A stretch of 64,000 nucleotides of DNA, from NCBI GenBank assembly GCA_963835135.1, contig CAWIEF010000006.1, forward strand, positions 1-64,000, in the 5' to 3' direction. Every line of letters begins with the position of its first letter. Position 1 is the stretch's first letter. This DNA comes from JAVVHH01 sp963835135. Lineage in GTDB: Bacteria; Pseudomonadota; Alphaproteobacteria; Acetobacterales; Acetobacteraceae. The notes under the pieces were generated by a model. That model was given only the letters and a program-made list of their open reading frames with translations, had not been told where the DNA came from and did no database searches. Shown here in pieces: positions 1 through 9,105 of the stretch. A program made the position numbers and the translations under genes.

Positions 1-28
1 AGGGCGGTGCTGCGGCGCCGCCCTTTTT
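1..28 (+). terminator. Rho-independent terminator of an upstream gene
   Basis: A 7-bp GC-rich perfect stem (AGGGCGG at 1-7 pairing with CCGCCCT at 18-24) is followed directly by a run of T at 24-28. This is the classic intrinsic terminator layout and probably ends transcription of a gene lying left of the window. Confidence 0.75.
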
Positions 29-45
29 GTTATGGTGCACCGGTG

Positions 46-474
46 ATGAGCGACCTTTACGACGCCGACATCCTCCTCTGGTCCGAACACCAAGCCGCTC
101 TGCTCAAGCGCCTGGCTGCCGGCGAACGGCTGAATGAACGGCCTGACTGGGCCAATATCATCGAGGAAGTAGAAAGCGTGGGCCGAAGCCAGCTGGCGAC
201 TGTAGAGTTGCTGATCGTCCAGTCGCTGCTTCATGACCTGAAGGCTCGGGCTTGGCCCGACTCGCGTGAGGTCGACCACTGGAGGGCCGAAGCGATCGGT
301 TTCCGAGACGATGCCACCCGCTCGTATGTGCCTTCCATGCGGCAGAGGATCGACATGAGCCGGCTTTACGCCCAGGCGCTTCGCCGGATGCCGAAGGCGA
401 CCGACGGTCAGCGGCCGCTCCCGCTACAGGAGGCCGGTTCGCAGACCGTCGACGAGTTCCTCCAGGCGGCTTAA
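46..474 (+). CDS. DUF29 family protein
   Basis: The product is a small soluble protein of 142 residues. It matches the DUF29 family pattern: an N-terminal stretch reading LYDADILLWSEHQAALL, then a region with the acidic NIIEEVESVGRSQ signature, and a helical second half. DUF29 proteins are common, often in several copies, in alphaproteobacteria and cyanobacteria; no function is established. I start at the ATG at 46 because the family begins close to the LYDADI motif and an upstream ATG at 7 would lie inside the terminator hairpin. It stands alone, followed by serA on the same strand after 65 bases. Confidence 0.75.
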   Translation: MSDLYDADILLWSEHQAALLKRLAAGERLNERPDWANIIEEVESVGRSQLATVELLIVQSLLHDLKARAWPDSREVDHWRAEAIGFRDDATRSYVPSMRQRIDMSRLYAQALRRMPKATDGQRPLPLQEAGSQTVDEFLQAA

Positions 475-539
475 TCAGCGTGCGGCATCTCGCGACACAA
501 TGAAGCTGTAAGTCTGTCCCTCTTGAAGGAACATTCGTC

Positions 540-1804
540 TTGAATTCGATCTTCCGCCCGCTCCCCTCGTCGTTCAATGAGGCCTTCACCCGGGCAGATA
601 CCCGGATCGTTCTGTTCGAGGGCATCAGCCCGACAGCCGTATCGTTGCTGGAACAGGCCGGCTACACGGGCGTCACGCTGCACAAGAAGGCGCTGGAGGG
701 CGACGCCCTGGTCGAGGCCGTGCGTGGCGCCCATGTCATAGGCATCCGCAGCCGCACGCAGCTCACCGAACACGTCCTTCGCAGCGCCGGGCCGCTGATG
801 GCGGTCGGTTGCTTCTGCATCGGGACCGATCAGGTCGACCTTACTGCAGCCGCGGCGTTCGGCATCCCGGTTTTCAACGCGCCCTTCTCCAACACGCGCA
901 GCGTCGCCGAACTCACCATCGGCGAAATCGTCATGCTGCTGCGCCGGATAACGCCGCGCTCGGCCGCGCCCACGCCGGCGGCTGGAACAAGTCGGCCGAG
1001 GGCAGCTACGAGGTTCGTGGCAAGACGCTGGGCATCGTCGGCTACGGCAACATCGGCAGCCAGCTCTCCACCCTGGCCGAAGCCATGGGCATGCGGGTGA
1101 TCTATTATGATCGCTCGACCAAGCTTCGCCACGGCAACACCCAACCGGTTGCCACCCTGGAAGACCTGCTCGCCGCCTCCGACGTGGTCAGCCTCCATGT
1201 CCCCGACCTGCCGAGCACGCAGAACCTGATCGGCGCCTCCGAGCTCGCCCTGATGAAGCCCGGCAGCGTCCTCATCAACAACAGCCGCGGCCGGGTTGTC
1301 GACCTCGATGCGCTCGCCGACGCGATCGGTACGCAACACCTGGCCGGCGCCGCGGCCGACGTCTTCCCGGTCGAACCCAAATCCGCCGGCGACCGCTTCG
1401 TCACGCCGCTGCAAGGTTTGGAGAACGTCATCCTCACCCCGCACATCGGCGGCTCCACCGTCGAAGCCCAGGAGCGCATCGGCGAAGAAGTCGCCCGCAA
1501 GCTGCTCGATTTCCTCAGTGCCGGGACGACGGTCGGCGCGGTCAATTTCCCCAGTGTCGACCTCCCGCACGACCCTAGCCACGCGCGCTACCTGCACGTT
1601 CACCAGAACGTGCCCGGCGTGCTGGGCAAGCTCAATGCGGTATTCAGCTCCCGTGGCCTGAACGTGCATGCGCAGTCGCTGCAGACCGACGGTCAACTCG
1701 GCTACGTGGTCGTCGACGCCGACAGCCCTCCCGGACAGCAATCGGAAATCCTCAACGCGCTCTGCGCCATCGAGGGCACCGTGCGCGCCCGGGTGGTCGG
1801 CTGA
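540..1804 (+). pseudogene. serA: D-3-phosphoglycerate dehydrogenase, frameshifted (one base missing)
   Basis: This enzyme oxidises 3-phosphoglycerate to 3-phosphohydroxypyruvate, the first step of serine synthesis. The first frame (TTG start at 540, with GAAGGA nine bases upstream) carries the substrate-domain signatures GCFCIGTDQVDL and NAPFSNTRSVAELTIGE. After MLLRRI the homology jumps to another frame at about 949-950, giving NAALGRAHAGGWNKS, then the nucleotide-binding GIVGYGNIGSQ, the catalytic HIGG region and a C-terminal ACT domain ending TVRARVVG. Adding one base after 949 restores a 421-residue protein that aligns with E. coli SerA (410 residues) without a gap between LLR and the conserved GGW. 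It is either a sequencing or assembly error or a true inactivating deletion; there is no slippery site suggesting programmed frameshifting. Confidence 0.85.
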
Positions 1805-1840
1805 ACCAAGCTGGTATGTAAACGGTTGGTCCGATTCGAC

Positions 1841-1869
1841 TTGACGGCAAGGAAGGGGGGGCGTATTCG
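1841..1869 (+). promoter_or_regulatory. Candidate promoter of the str-S10-spc ribosomal operon
   Basis: The 274-base gap before rpsL has no gene. It holds a TTGACG box at 1841-1846 and, 17 bases on, a TATTCG box at 1864-1869. The -35 is near consensus; the -10 is weak (three of six). A start near 1876 would give an rpsL leader of about 200 bases, long enough for regulatory structure, though I see no strong stem in it. This is a pattern-based call only. Confidence 0.4.
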
Positions 1870-2078
1870 ACCGCCCTCGACTTGAGCCGACGTGGTCGGT
1901 CCGGTCGTCGTGTCACAGAACAGCGTGTGGCGCCGCCGCTTCTCCTGGAAGCTGCTTAGGTCACGCGCGAATGGACCGGTCGCAGGCGGGCATAAAGCTC
2001 CGCCCTGCGTCGCATTTCTGTGGCGGACGGCCAGGCCATCCCGCCGGACGACAGGAACACAGGACGGAACACGGGCGT

Positions 2079-2450
2079 ATGCCGACCATCAACCAGTTGA
2101 TCGCCAACGGGCGCGAGCCCGCCGCCAAGCGCAACAAGGTGCCTGCCCTGCAAGGGTGCCCGCAGAAGCGCGGCGTGTGCACGCGCGTCTATACGACGAC
2201 CCCGAAGAAGCCGAACTCCGCGCTGCGTAAGGTCGCCAAGGTGCGCCTGACCAACGGCTACGAGGTGGTGAGCTACATCCCGGGCGAAGGCCACAACCTG
2301 CAGGAGCACTCGGTCGTGCTGATCCGCGGCGGCCGCGTCAAGGACTTGCCCGGCGTGCGCTACCACATCCTGCGCGGCGTGCTCGACACCCAGGGCCTGC
2401 CGAAGCGCCGTCAGCGTCGCTCGCTCTATGGCGCCAAGCGGCCGAAGTAA
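2079..2450 (+). CDS. rpsL: 30S ribosomal protein S12
   Basis: S12 is a decoding-centre protein of the small subunit. The 123-residue product carries the hallmark TTPKKPNSALRKVAKVRL and GHNLQEHSVVLIRGGRVKDLPGVRYH segments. Lys43 and Lys88 (42 and 87 in E. coli numbering), the usual streptomycin-resistance positions, are the wild-type lysines. The ATG at 2079 gives the canonical MPTINQL start; a longer upstream extension in the same frame has no family support. It is the first gene of the ribosomal superoperon and is followed by rpsG after 12 bases containing a GGAG ribosome-binding site. Confidence 0.97.
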   Translation: MPTINQLIANGREPAAKRNKVPALQGCPQKRGVCTRVYTTTPKKPNSALRKVAKVRLTNGYEVVSYIPGEGHNLQEHSVVLIRGGRVKDLPGVRYHILRGVLDTQGLPKRRQRRSLYGAKRPK

Positions 2451-2462
2451 GGAGAATCGGGG

Positions 2463-2939
2463 ATGAGCCGCCGCCGCCGCGCCGTCAAGCGCGAGATCCT
2501 GCCGGACGCCAAGTTCGGCGACATCGTCATCACGCGCTTCATGAATGCGCTGATGTACGATGGCAAGAAGTCGACCGCCGAGACGATCGTCTACAGCGCG
2601 CTCGAGGTGCTCAAGAAGCGCGGCGGCCCGCAGGGCGACTCCGTGCGCCTGTTCCACGAAGCGCTCGACAACGTGAAGCCGGCCGTCGAAGTGCGCTCGC
2701 GCCGGGTCGGCGGCGCCACGTATCAGGTGCCGGTCGAGGTTCGGACGGAACGTCGGCAAGCGCTGGCGATTCGGTGGATCATCGACAGCGCCCGCAAGCG
2801 TGGCGAGCACACGATGGAAGACCGGCTGTCGAACGAGCTGCATGACGCGGTGAACAACCGCGGTTCGGCCGTCAAGAAGCGTGAAGACACCCATCGCATG
2901 GCCGAAGCCAACAAGGCCTTCAGCCACTACCGCTGGTAA
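2463..2939 (+). CDS. rpsG: 30S ribosomal protein S7
   Basis: S7 nucleates assembly of the 30S head by binding 16S rRNA. The 158-residue product starts MSRRRRAVKREILPD and contains the family segments FMNALMYDGKKSTAE and VGGATYQVPVEVR, ending in AFSHYRW; length is typical of the alphaproteobacterial form. GGAG lies just before the ATG. In most bacteria fusA follows directly, but here the next gene is tuf, only 48 bases away. Confidence 0.97.
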   Translation: MSRRRRAVKREILPDAKFGDIVITRFMNALMYDGKKSTAETIVYSALEVLKKRGGPQGDSVRLFHEALDNVKPAVEVRSRRVGGATYQVPVEVRTERRQALAIRWIIDSARKRGEHTMEDRLSNELHDAVNNRGSAVKKREDTHRMAEANKAFSHYRW

Positions 2940-2956
2940 CACCAACCTTAAGAGGC

Positions 2957-2973
2957 GCCCCTTTTCTCGGGGC
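2957..2973 (+). other. Short hairpin between rpsG and tuf
   Basis: GCCCC at 2957-2961 can pair with GGGGC at 2969-2973 around a T-rich loop, just upstream of the tuf ribosome-binding site. It sits at the junction where fusA would be expected. It could modulate tuf translation, or be a remnant of the rearrangement; the stem is only five pairs, so the call is weak. Confidence 0.3.
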
Positions 2974-2987
2974 AACGGAGACAGGAC

Positions 2988-4178
<1,191 letters not shown>

Positions 4179-4219
4179 CCACGGCGACGTAAGCAAGGGT
4201 TGGGGTTGGGTTAGGTCAC

Positions 4220-4528
4220 ATGGATAACCAGAACATCCGCATTCGCCTGAAGGCGTATGATCACCGCGTGCTGGACAACAGCACGCGCGAGATCGTCAAC
4301 ACCGCGAAGCGTACGGGTGCGCGGGTCCGTGGACCCATCCCGCTGCCCACGCATATCGAGCGGTTCACCGTCAACCGTTCGCCGCACGTCGACAAGAAGA
4401 GCCGCGAGCAGTTCGAGATCCGAACCCACCGCCGGCTGCTCGACATCGTCGAGCCGACGCCGCAGACCGTGGACGCGCTGATGAAGCTCGACCTCGCCTC
4501 CGGCGTCGACGTCGAAATCAAGCTCTAA
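4220..4528 (+). CDS. rpsJ: 30S ribosomal protein S10
   Basis: S10 is a 30S head protein that also serves as NusE in antitermination. The 102-residue product has the typical IRIRLKAYDHRVLD start, the GPIPLPTHIERFTVNRSPHVDKKSREQFE core and the closing SGVDVEIKL. It follows tuf by 41 bases and precedes rplC by 10, beginning the S10 block of the superoperon. Confidence 0.97.
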   Translation: MDNQNIRIRLKAYDHRVLDNSTREIVNTAKRTGARVRGPIPLPTHIERFTVNRSPHVDKKSREQFEIRTHRRLLDIVEPTPQTVDALMKLDLASGVDVEIKL

Positions 4529-4538
4529 GGTCACGCCG

Positions 4539-5264
4539 ATGAATAAAGTCGTCCGTACCGGCCTGATCGCCAAGAAGCTGGGCATGACCCGGATCTTCAA
4601 GGAGGACGGCACCCACGTCCCCGTCACCGTCCTGCATCTCGACGAGGTTCAGGTGGTCGACTCGCGCACCGAGGAGCGCGACGGCTACACCGCGGTGCAA
4701 CTCGGCTGGGGCCGGGCCAAGGTCAAGAACGTCACCCAGCCGAACAAGGGGCATTTCGCCCGCCTCAAGGTCGAGCCGAAGAAGAAGCTCGTCGAATTCC
4801 GCGTCACGCCCGACGCGCTGCTCGAGTCCGGCCAGACCTTGAGCGCCGCCCACTTCGTCGTCGGCCAGAAGGTCGACGTCTGCGGCACCAGCAAGGGCAA
4901 GGGCTTTGCCGGCGGCATGAAGCGTTGGAACTTCCGCGGCCTCGAGGCCTCGCACGGTGTGTCCGTGAGCCACCGATCGCTCGGTTCGACCGGCAACCGG
5001 CAGGACCCGGGCAAGACATTCAAGAACAAGAAGATGCCCGGCCATCTCGGCGACGAGCGCGTCACCACGTTGAACGTGGAGGTGGCGGCCGTCGACGCGG
5101 CGCGCGGCCTGTTGATGGTGCGCGGGTCCGTGCCAGGCGCCAAGGATGGCTGGGTCATGATCCGTGATGCGATCAAACGCAAGCAGCCCGAGGGCCTGCC
5201 GTTCCCGGCGGCCTTCCTCGAGGCGCCCGGTGCTGCCGCATCCGACGCGGGAGCTGAGGCGTAA
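4539..5264 (+). CDS. rplC: 50S ribosomal protein L3
   Basis: L3 reaches towards the peptidyl-transferase centre of the large subunit. The 241-residue product begins RTGLIAKKLGMTRIF and has the conserved GKGFAGGMKRWNF and GSTGNRQDPGKTFKNKKMPGHLG loops, including the glutamine that is methylated by PrmB in other species. A short alanine-rich tail follows the core. rplD begins two bases after its stop. Confidence 0.96.
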   Translation: MNKVVRTGLIAKKLGMTRIFKEDGTHVPVTVLHLDEVQVVDSRTEERDGYTAVQLGWGRAKVKNVTQPNKGHFARLKVEPKKKLVEFRVTPDALLESGQTLSAAHFVVGQKVDVCGTSKGKGFAGGMKRWNFRGLEASHGVSVSHRSLGSTGNRQDPGKTFKNKKMPGHLGDERVTTLNVEVAAVDAARGLLMVRGSVPGAKDGWVMIRDAIKRKQPEGLPFPAAFLEAPGAAASDAGAEA

Positions 5265-5266
5265 TC

Positions 5267-5911
5267 ATGCAGGTAGAAGTCAAGACGTTCGAGGGCGGGG
5301 CGGCCGGGTCGGCCGATTTGCCGGATGAGCTGTTCGGCGCCGCGGTCCGCAACGACATCATCGCCCGCGTCATCCAGTGGCAGCTGATGAAGCGCCGCGC
5401 CGGGACCCACAAGGTCAAGGGCATGGGCGAAGTCTCCGGCACCACGAAGAAGCCGTATAAGCAGAAGGGCACCGGTAACGCCCGCCAGGGCAGCATGCGG
5501 TCGCCGCAGTTCCGCACCGGCGGCGCCGTCCATGGCCCGGTCGTGCGCGACCACGGCTTTGACTTGCCCAAGAAGGTGCGCCGTCTCGGCTTGATCTCGG
5601 CGCTGTCGATGAAGCACGCCGAAGGCAAGCTCGTCGTGCTCGATACCGTCGGCGGCACCAGCGGCAAGACCAAGGAGTTTGCCGCCCGCGTCCGCGAGTT
5701 CGGATGGAAGAGCGCACTGTTCGTCGACCACACCGTCGACGAGGCATTCTCCCGCGCCAGCCGCAATGTGATCGGCATGGACGTCGTGCCGACTATCGGC
5801 GCTAACGTCTACGACATCGTCCGCCACGACATCCTCGTCGTGACCAGCGCCGGTCTCGAAGGCCTCAAGCACCGTCTGTCCCCGGCGCATGACGAGGGAG
5901 CGGCCGCATGA
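5267..5911 (+). CDS. rplD: 50S ribosomal protein L4
   Basis: L4 lines the peptide exit tunnel; in E. coli it also represses the S10 operon, which cannot be judged here. The 214-residue product has the extended loop containing KPYKQKGTGNARQGSMRSPQFRTGG and a C-terminal globular domain. Its TGA stop overlaps the ATG of rplW (ATGA), suggesting translational coupling. Confidence 0.96.
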   Translation: MQVEVKTFEGGAAGSADLPDELFGAAVRNDIIARVIQWQLMKRRAGTHKVKGMGEVSGTTKKPYKQKGTGNARQGSMRSPQFRTGGAVHGPVVRDHGFDLPKKVRRLGLISALSMKHAEGKLVVLDTVGGTSGKTKEFAARVREFGWKSALFVDHTVDEAFSRASRNVIGMDVVPTIGANVYDIVRHDILVVTSAGLEGLKHRLSPAHDEGAAA

Positions 5912-6249
5912 GCACCCGTCAGGTCATGGCCGCACGCAAGCACGCGGCCACCATGTCGCGCGAGCGCATGTTCGAAGTCGTCCGCAGCCCGGTGATCACC
6001 GAGAAAGCCACGATGATGACGGAACGCAACCAGGTTGCGTTCCGCGTCGCCATCGACGCCACCAAGCCTGAGATCAAGGCAGCCATCGAAGGCCTGTTCG
6101 GCGTGACGGTGAAGAGCGTCAACACGCTCATTCAGAAGGGCAAGGTGAAGCGCTTCCGTGGCCGTCCGGGCACACGGTCCGACGTGAAGAAGGCGTACGT
6201 GCAACTCGGTGATGGACAGTCGATCGACATGTCCACCGGGCTTGCGTGA
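5908..6249 (+). CDS. rplW: 50S ribosomal protein L23
   Basis: L23 sits at the tunnel exit and docks trigger factor and SRP. The core starts at VVRSPVITEKATMM and runs through KSVNTLIQKGKVKRFRGRPGTRSDVKKAYVQL. The product from the ATG at 5908 is 113 residues, with about 20 residues ahead of the usual family start; internal ATGs at 5926 and 5953 are alternatives. The four-base overlap with the rplD stop favours 5908. Confidence 0.92.
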   Translation: MSTRQVMAARKHAATMSRERMFEVVRSPVITEKATMMTERNQVAFRVAIDATKPEIKAAIEGLFGVTVKSVNTLIQKGKVKRFRGRPGTRSDVKKAYVQLGDGQSIDMSTGLA

Positions 6250-6260
6250 GGGACTAGACA

Positions 6261-7094
6261 ATGGCGCTCAAGCAATTCAATCCGGTCACCCCGAGCCTGC
6301 GCGGCACGGTGCTGATCGACCGTCGCGAACTCTGGAAGGGCAAGCCGGTCAAGACGCTGACCGAGGGCAAGCACCGTACCGGCGGCCGCAACAACCACGG
6401 CCGGACGACGTCGTTCTTCCGCGGCGGCGGACACAAGCAGACATACCGCTTCGTGGACTTCAAGCGCCGCAAGTTCGACATGCCAGCGACGGTCGAGCGG
6501 ATCGAATACGACCCGAACCGCTCCGCCTTCATCGCGCTCGTCAAGTATGAGGACGCCGAGCTCGCCTATATCCTGGCTCCGCAGCGGTTGCGCGCGGGCG
6601 ACAAGGTCGTGGCCGGCTCGCGCGTCGACATCAAGCCCGGCAACGCCATGCCGCTCGCAGCCATGCCCGTCGGCACGATCGTCCATAATGTCGAGCTGAA
6701 GATCGGCGGCGGCGGCAAGATGGCCCGTGCGGCCGGCACCTACGCCCAACTCGTCGGCAAGGACTCCGGCTACGCGCAGATCAAGCTGCAATCCGGCGAG
6801 CTCCGTATGGTGCGCGCCGAGTGCATGGCGACCGTTGGCGCCGTCAGCAACCCGGACCGGCAGAACGAGAAGCTCGGCAAGGCCGGCCGTAACCGCTGGC
6901 TGGGCCGCCGTCCGCACAACCGCGGCGTCGTGATGAACCCGGTCGACCATCCGCACGGCGGCGGCGAAGGCCGCACCTCGGGTGGCCGTCATCCGGTCAC
7001 GCCCTGGGGCAAGCCGACCAAGGGCTACAAGACACGCACGAACAAGCGGACCGCGGGCCTGATCATCCGCCGCCGTCCGAAGGGGAAGCATTGA
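6261..7094 (+). CDS. rplB: 50S ribosomal protein L2
   Basis: L2 is a large-subunit protein needed for subunit joining and peptidyl-transferase activity. The 277-residue product shows RNNHGRTTSFFRGGGHKQTYR near the N terminus and the universally conserved GVVMNPVDHPHGGGEGRTSGGRHP loop near the C terminus, with the histidine that lies near the active site. The length is typical. rpsS starts one base after the stop. Confidence 0.97.
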   Translation: MALKQFNPVTPSLRGTVLIDRRELWKGKPVKTLTEGKHRTGGRNNHGRTTSFFRGGGHKQTYRFVDFKRRKFDMPATVERIEYDPNRSAFIALVKYEDAELAYILAPQRLRAGDKVVAGSRVDIKPGNAMPLAAMPVGTIVHNVELKIGGGGKMARAAGTYAQLVGKDSGYAQIKLQSGELRMVRAECMATVGAVSNPDRQNEKLGKAGRNRWLGRRPHNRGVVMNPVDHPHGGGEGRTSGGRHPVTPWGKPTKGYKTRTNKRTAGLIIRRRPKGKH

Positions 7095-7095
7095 T

Positions 7096-7374
7096 ATGGC
7101 GCGTTCCGTATGGAAGGGCCCGTTCGTCGACGGGTACATGCTGGGCAAGGCCGAGGCCGTGCGCAATTCGGGCCGCAACGAAGTCATCAAGATCTGGTCG
7201 CGCCGCTCGACGATCCTGCCGCAATTCGTCGGCCTGACCTTCGGCGTCTATAACGGGCACAAATTCCTGCCCGTGCAGGTCAACGAGAACATGGTCGGCC
7301 ATAAGTTCGGCGAGTTCTCGCCGACGCGCACCTTCACCGGCCATACGGCCGACAAGAAGTCGAAGCGGGGCTAA
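7096..7374 (+). CDS. rpsS: 30S ribosomal protein S19
   Basis: S19 binds 16S rRNA in the 30S head with S13. The 92-residue product contains the typical ARSVWKGPFVDGYML start, IKIWSRRSTILPQFVGLTFGVYNG and the C-terminal GHKFGEFSPTRTFTGH motif. It lies between rplB and rplV with single-base spacings, as expected in the S10 block. Confidence 0.97.
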   Translation: MARSVWKGPFVDGYMLGKAEAVRNSGRNEVIKIWSRRSTILPQFVGLTFGVYNGHKFLPVQVNENMVGHKFGEFSPTRTFTGHTADKKSKRG

Positions 7375-7375
7375 G

Positions 7376-7774
7376 ATGAGCAAATCGAAGCACCCCCGGA
7401 TGCTTGAGGAGACCGAGGCGATGGCGGTCCTGCGCAACGTGCGCATCAGCCCGCAGAAGCTGAACGTCGTCGCCGGCATGATCCGCAACATGCCTGCCAG
7501 CAAGGCCGTCGCCACGTTGACCTTCAGCAAGCGGCGGATCGCCCAGCAGGTGAAGAAGACGCTCGAGAGCGCCATCGCCAACGCTGAGAACAACCATCAG
7601 CTCGATGTCGACCGCCTGGTCGTCAGCCGGGCCGAAGTGGGCAAGTCGATCGTGATGCGCCGGTTCCACGCCCGCGGCCGCGGCCGCGCGTCGCGGATTG
7701 AGAAGTGGTTCAGCCATTTGCGCATCGTCGTCGCCGAACAGGCACAAGCGACCACCGAAGATAGGGCGGCGTAA
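7376..7774 (+). CDS. rplV: 50S ribosomal protein L22
   Basis: L22 lines the exit tunnel, and its beta hairpin is a macrolide-resistance site in other species. The 132-residue product has an N-terminal lead (MSKSKHPRMLEETEAM) before the conserved LRNVRISPQKLNVVAGMIRN and the hairpin FHARGRGRASRIEKWFSHLRIVV. The lead resembles that of other alphaproteobacterial L22 proteins, and the ATG lies one base after the rpsS stop. Confidence 0.95.
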   Translation: MSKSKHPRMLEETEAMAVLRNVRISPQKLNVVAGMIRNMPASKAVATLTFSKRRIAQQVKKTLESAIANAENNHQLDVDRLVVSRAEVGKSIVMRRFHARGRGRASRIEKWFSHLRIVVAEQAQATTEDRAA

Positions 7775-7777
7775 GAC

Positions 7778-8455
7778 ATGGGTCACAAAGTCAATCCCGT
7801 CGGTCTTCGGCTCGGCATCAACCGCACCTGGGACAGCCGCTGGTACGCCGGCCGCGATTACAGCAAGCTGTTGCTCGAGGACATCAAGCTGCGCGAGCAT
7901 CTGCGCAAGAAGCTCTCCGGCGCCGGGGTCTCCCGCGTCGTGATCGAGCGCCCCGCCAAGAAGCCGCGGGTCACCATCTATGCAGCGCGGCCCGGCGTCG
8001 TCATCGGCAAGAAGGGCCAGGACATCGAGGTGCTCCGCAAGGATCTCGCCAAGATGGCCAAGGCCGAGGTCAGCCTGAACATCGTTGAAATCCGCAAGCC
8101 GGAGATCGATGCCCAGCTGGTCGCCGAGAACATCTCGCAACAGCTCGAGCGACGCGTCGCGTTTCGCCGCGCCATGAAGCGGGCGGTTCAGTCCGCCATG
8201 CGCCTGGGCGCCCAGGGCATTCGGATCAACTGCTCGGGCCGTCTTGGCGGCGCCGAGATCGCTCGGGTCGAGTGGTATCGCGAAGGCCGGGTTCCGCTCC
8301 ATACGCTGCGCGCCGACATCGATTTCGGCATCAGCACGGCCAAGACGACGTACGGCACATGCGGCGTGAAGGTCTGGATCTTCAAGGGCGAGATCCTGGC
8401 ACACGACCCGCTCGCGCAGGATCGCCGGGCCGCCGAACAAGCGCCGCAGCGCTAA
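7778..8455 (+). CDS. rpsC: 30S ribosomal protein S3
   Basis: S3 helps form the mRNA entry tunnel. The 225-residue product begins MGHKVNPVGLRLGINRTWDSRW, has the KH-domain GxxG-type loop VIGKKGQDIE and the C-terminal SGRLGGAEIARVEWYREGRVPLHTLRADIDFG signature. It is separated by three bases from rplV and by 15 from rplP. Confidence 0.97.
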   Translation: MGHKVNPVGLRLGINRTWDSRWYAGRDYSKLLLEDIKLREHLRKKLSGAGVSRVVIERPAKKPRVTIYAARPGVVIGKKGQDIEVLRKDLAKMAKAEVSLNIVEIRKPEIDAQLVAENISQQLERRVAFRRAMKRAVQSAMRLGAQGIRINCSGRLGGAEIARVEWYREGRVPLHTLRADIDFGISTAKTTYGTCGVKVWIFKGEILAHDPLAQDRRAAEQAPQR

Positions 8456-8470
8456 CCAGGACGAGTAGAG

Positions 8471-8887
8471 ATGCTTTCTCCGAAGCGGACGAAATACCGC
8501 AAGGCCCACAAGGGCCGGATCCACGGCCTGGCCAAGGGCGGCACGAACCTCGATTTCGGCGCCTTCGGCCTCAAGGCGCTCGAGCCGGAGCGGGTCACCG
8601 CGCGCCAGATCGAGGCGGCGCGTCGCGCCATCACGCGCTCGATGCGCCGTGCCGGCCGCGTCTGGATCCGTATCTACCCGGACGTGCCGGTGTCGACCAA
8701 GCCGGCCGAAGTGCGCATGGGCTCCGGCAAAGGCAGCCCCGAGTTCTGGGTCTGCCGCGTCAAGCCCGGCCGCATCATGTTCGAGATCGACGGCGTCGCC
8801 CCCGAGTTGGCGCGCGAGGCGCTCTCGCTCGGTGCGGCCAAGCTGCCGATCCGAACCAAGTTCGTGACCCGGATCGGGGACGCCTGA
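8471..8887 (+). CDS. rplP: 50S ribosomal protein L16
   Basis: L16 helps position the A-site tRNA. The 138-residue product starts MLSPKRTKYRKAHKGRIHG, carries TARQIEAARRAITR and GSGKGSPEFWVCRVKPGRIMFE, and has the usual length. The TGA stop shares one base with the ATG of rpmC (TGATG). Confidence 0.97.
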   Translation: MLSPKRTKYRKAHKGRIHGLAKGGTNLDFGAFGLKALEPERVTARQIEAARRAITRSMRRAGRVWIRIYPDVPVSTKPAEVRMGSGKGSPEFWVCRVKPGRIMFEIDGVAPELAREALSLGAAKLPIRTKFVTRIGDA

Positions 8888-9093
8888 TGACCAAGCCAGC
8901 CGACCTGCGCGCCAAGGGCGCCGACACCCTGCCGCAGACCCTGCTCGATTTGCGCAAGGAGCAGTTCAACCTGCGCTTCCAGCGGGCGACCGGACAACTC
9001 GAAGGCGTCGGCCGCGTGCGCGCCGTCCGGCGCGACATCGCGCGTGTGAAGACCATCATGGCGGAGAACAAATCCTCCGCCGCCAAGAAGTAG
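8887..9093 (+). CDS. rpmC: 50S ribosomal protein L29
   Basis: L29 is a small helical-hairpin protein at the exit tunnel. From the ATG at 8887 the product is 68 residues, with the family segments LLDLRKEQFNLRFQRATGQLE and RAVRRDIARVKTIM and a lysine-rich end. A much longer reading frame upstream in this frame is only the shadow of rpsC and rplP. It is coupled to rplP by a one-base overlap. Confidence 0.95.
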   Translation: MTKPADLRAKGADTLPQTLLDLRKEQFNLRFQRATGQLEGVGRVRAVRRDIARVKTIMAENKSSAAKK

Positions 9094-9105
9094 AGGAGAC
9101 GGACG

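Noticed and set aside
940..960. Programmed ribosomal frameshift in serA
   Set aside because: There is no slippery heptamer, stimulatory structure or precedent in this family; a one-base deletion explains it fully.
2957..2973. The hairpin before tuf as an intrinsic terminator
   Set aside because: The stem is only five pairs and the T residues are in its loop, not after it; tuf follows immediately.
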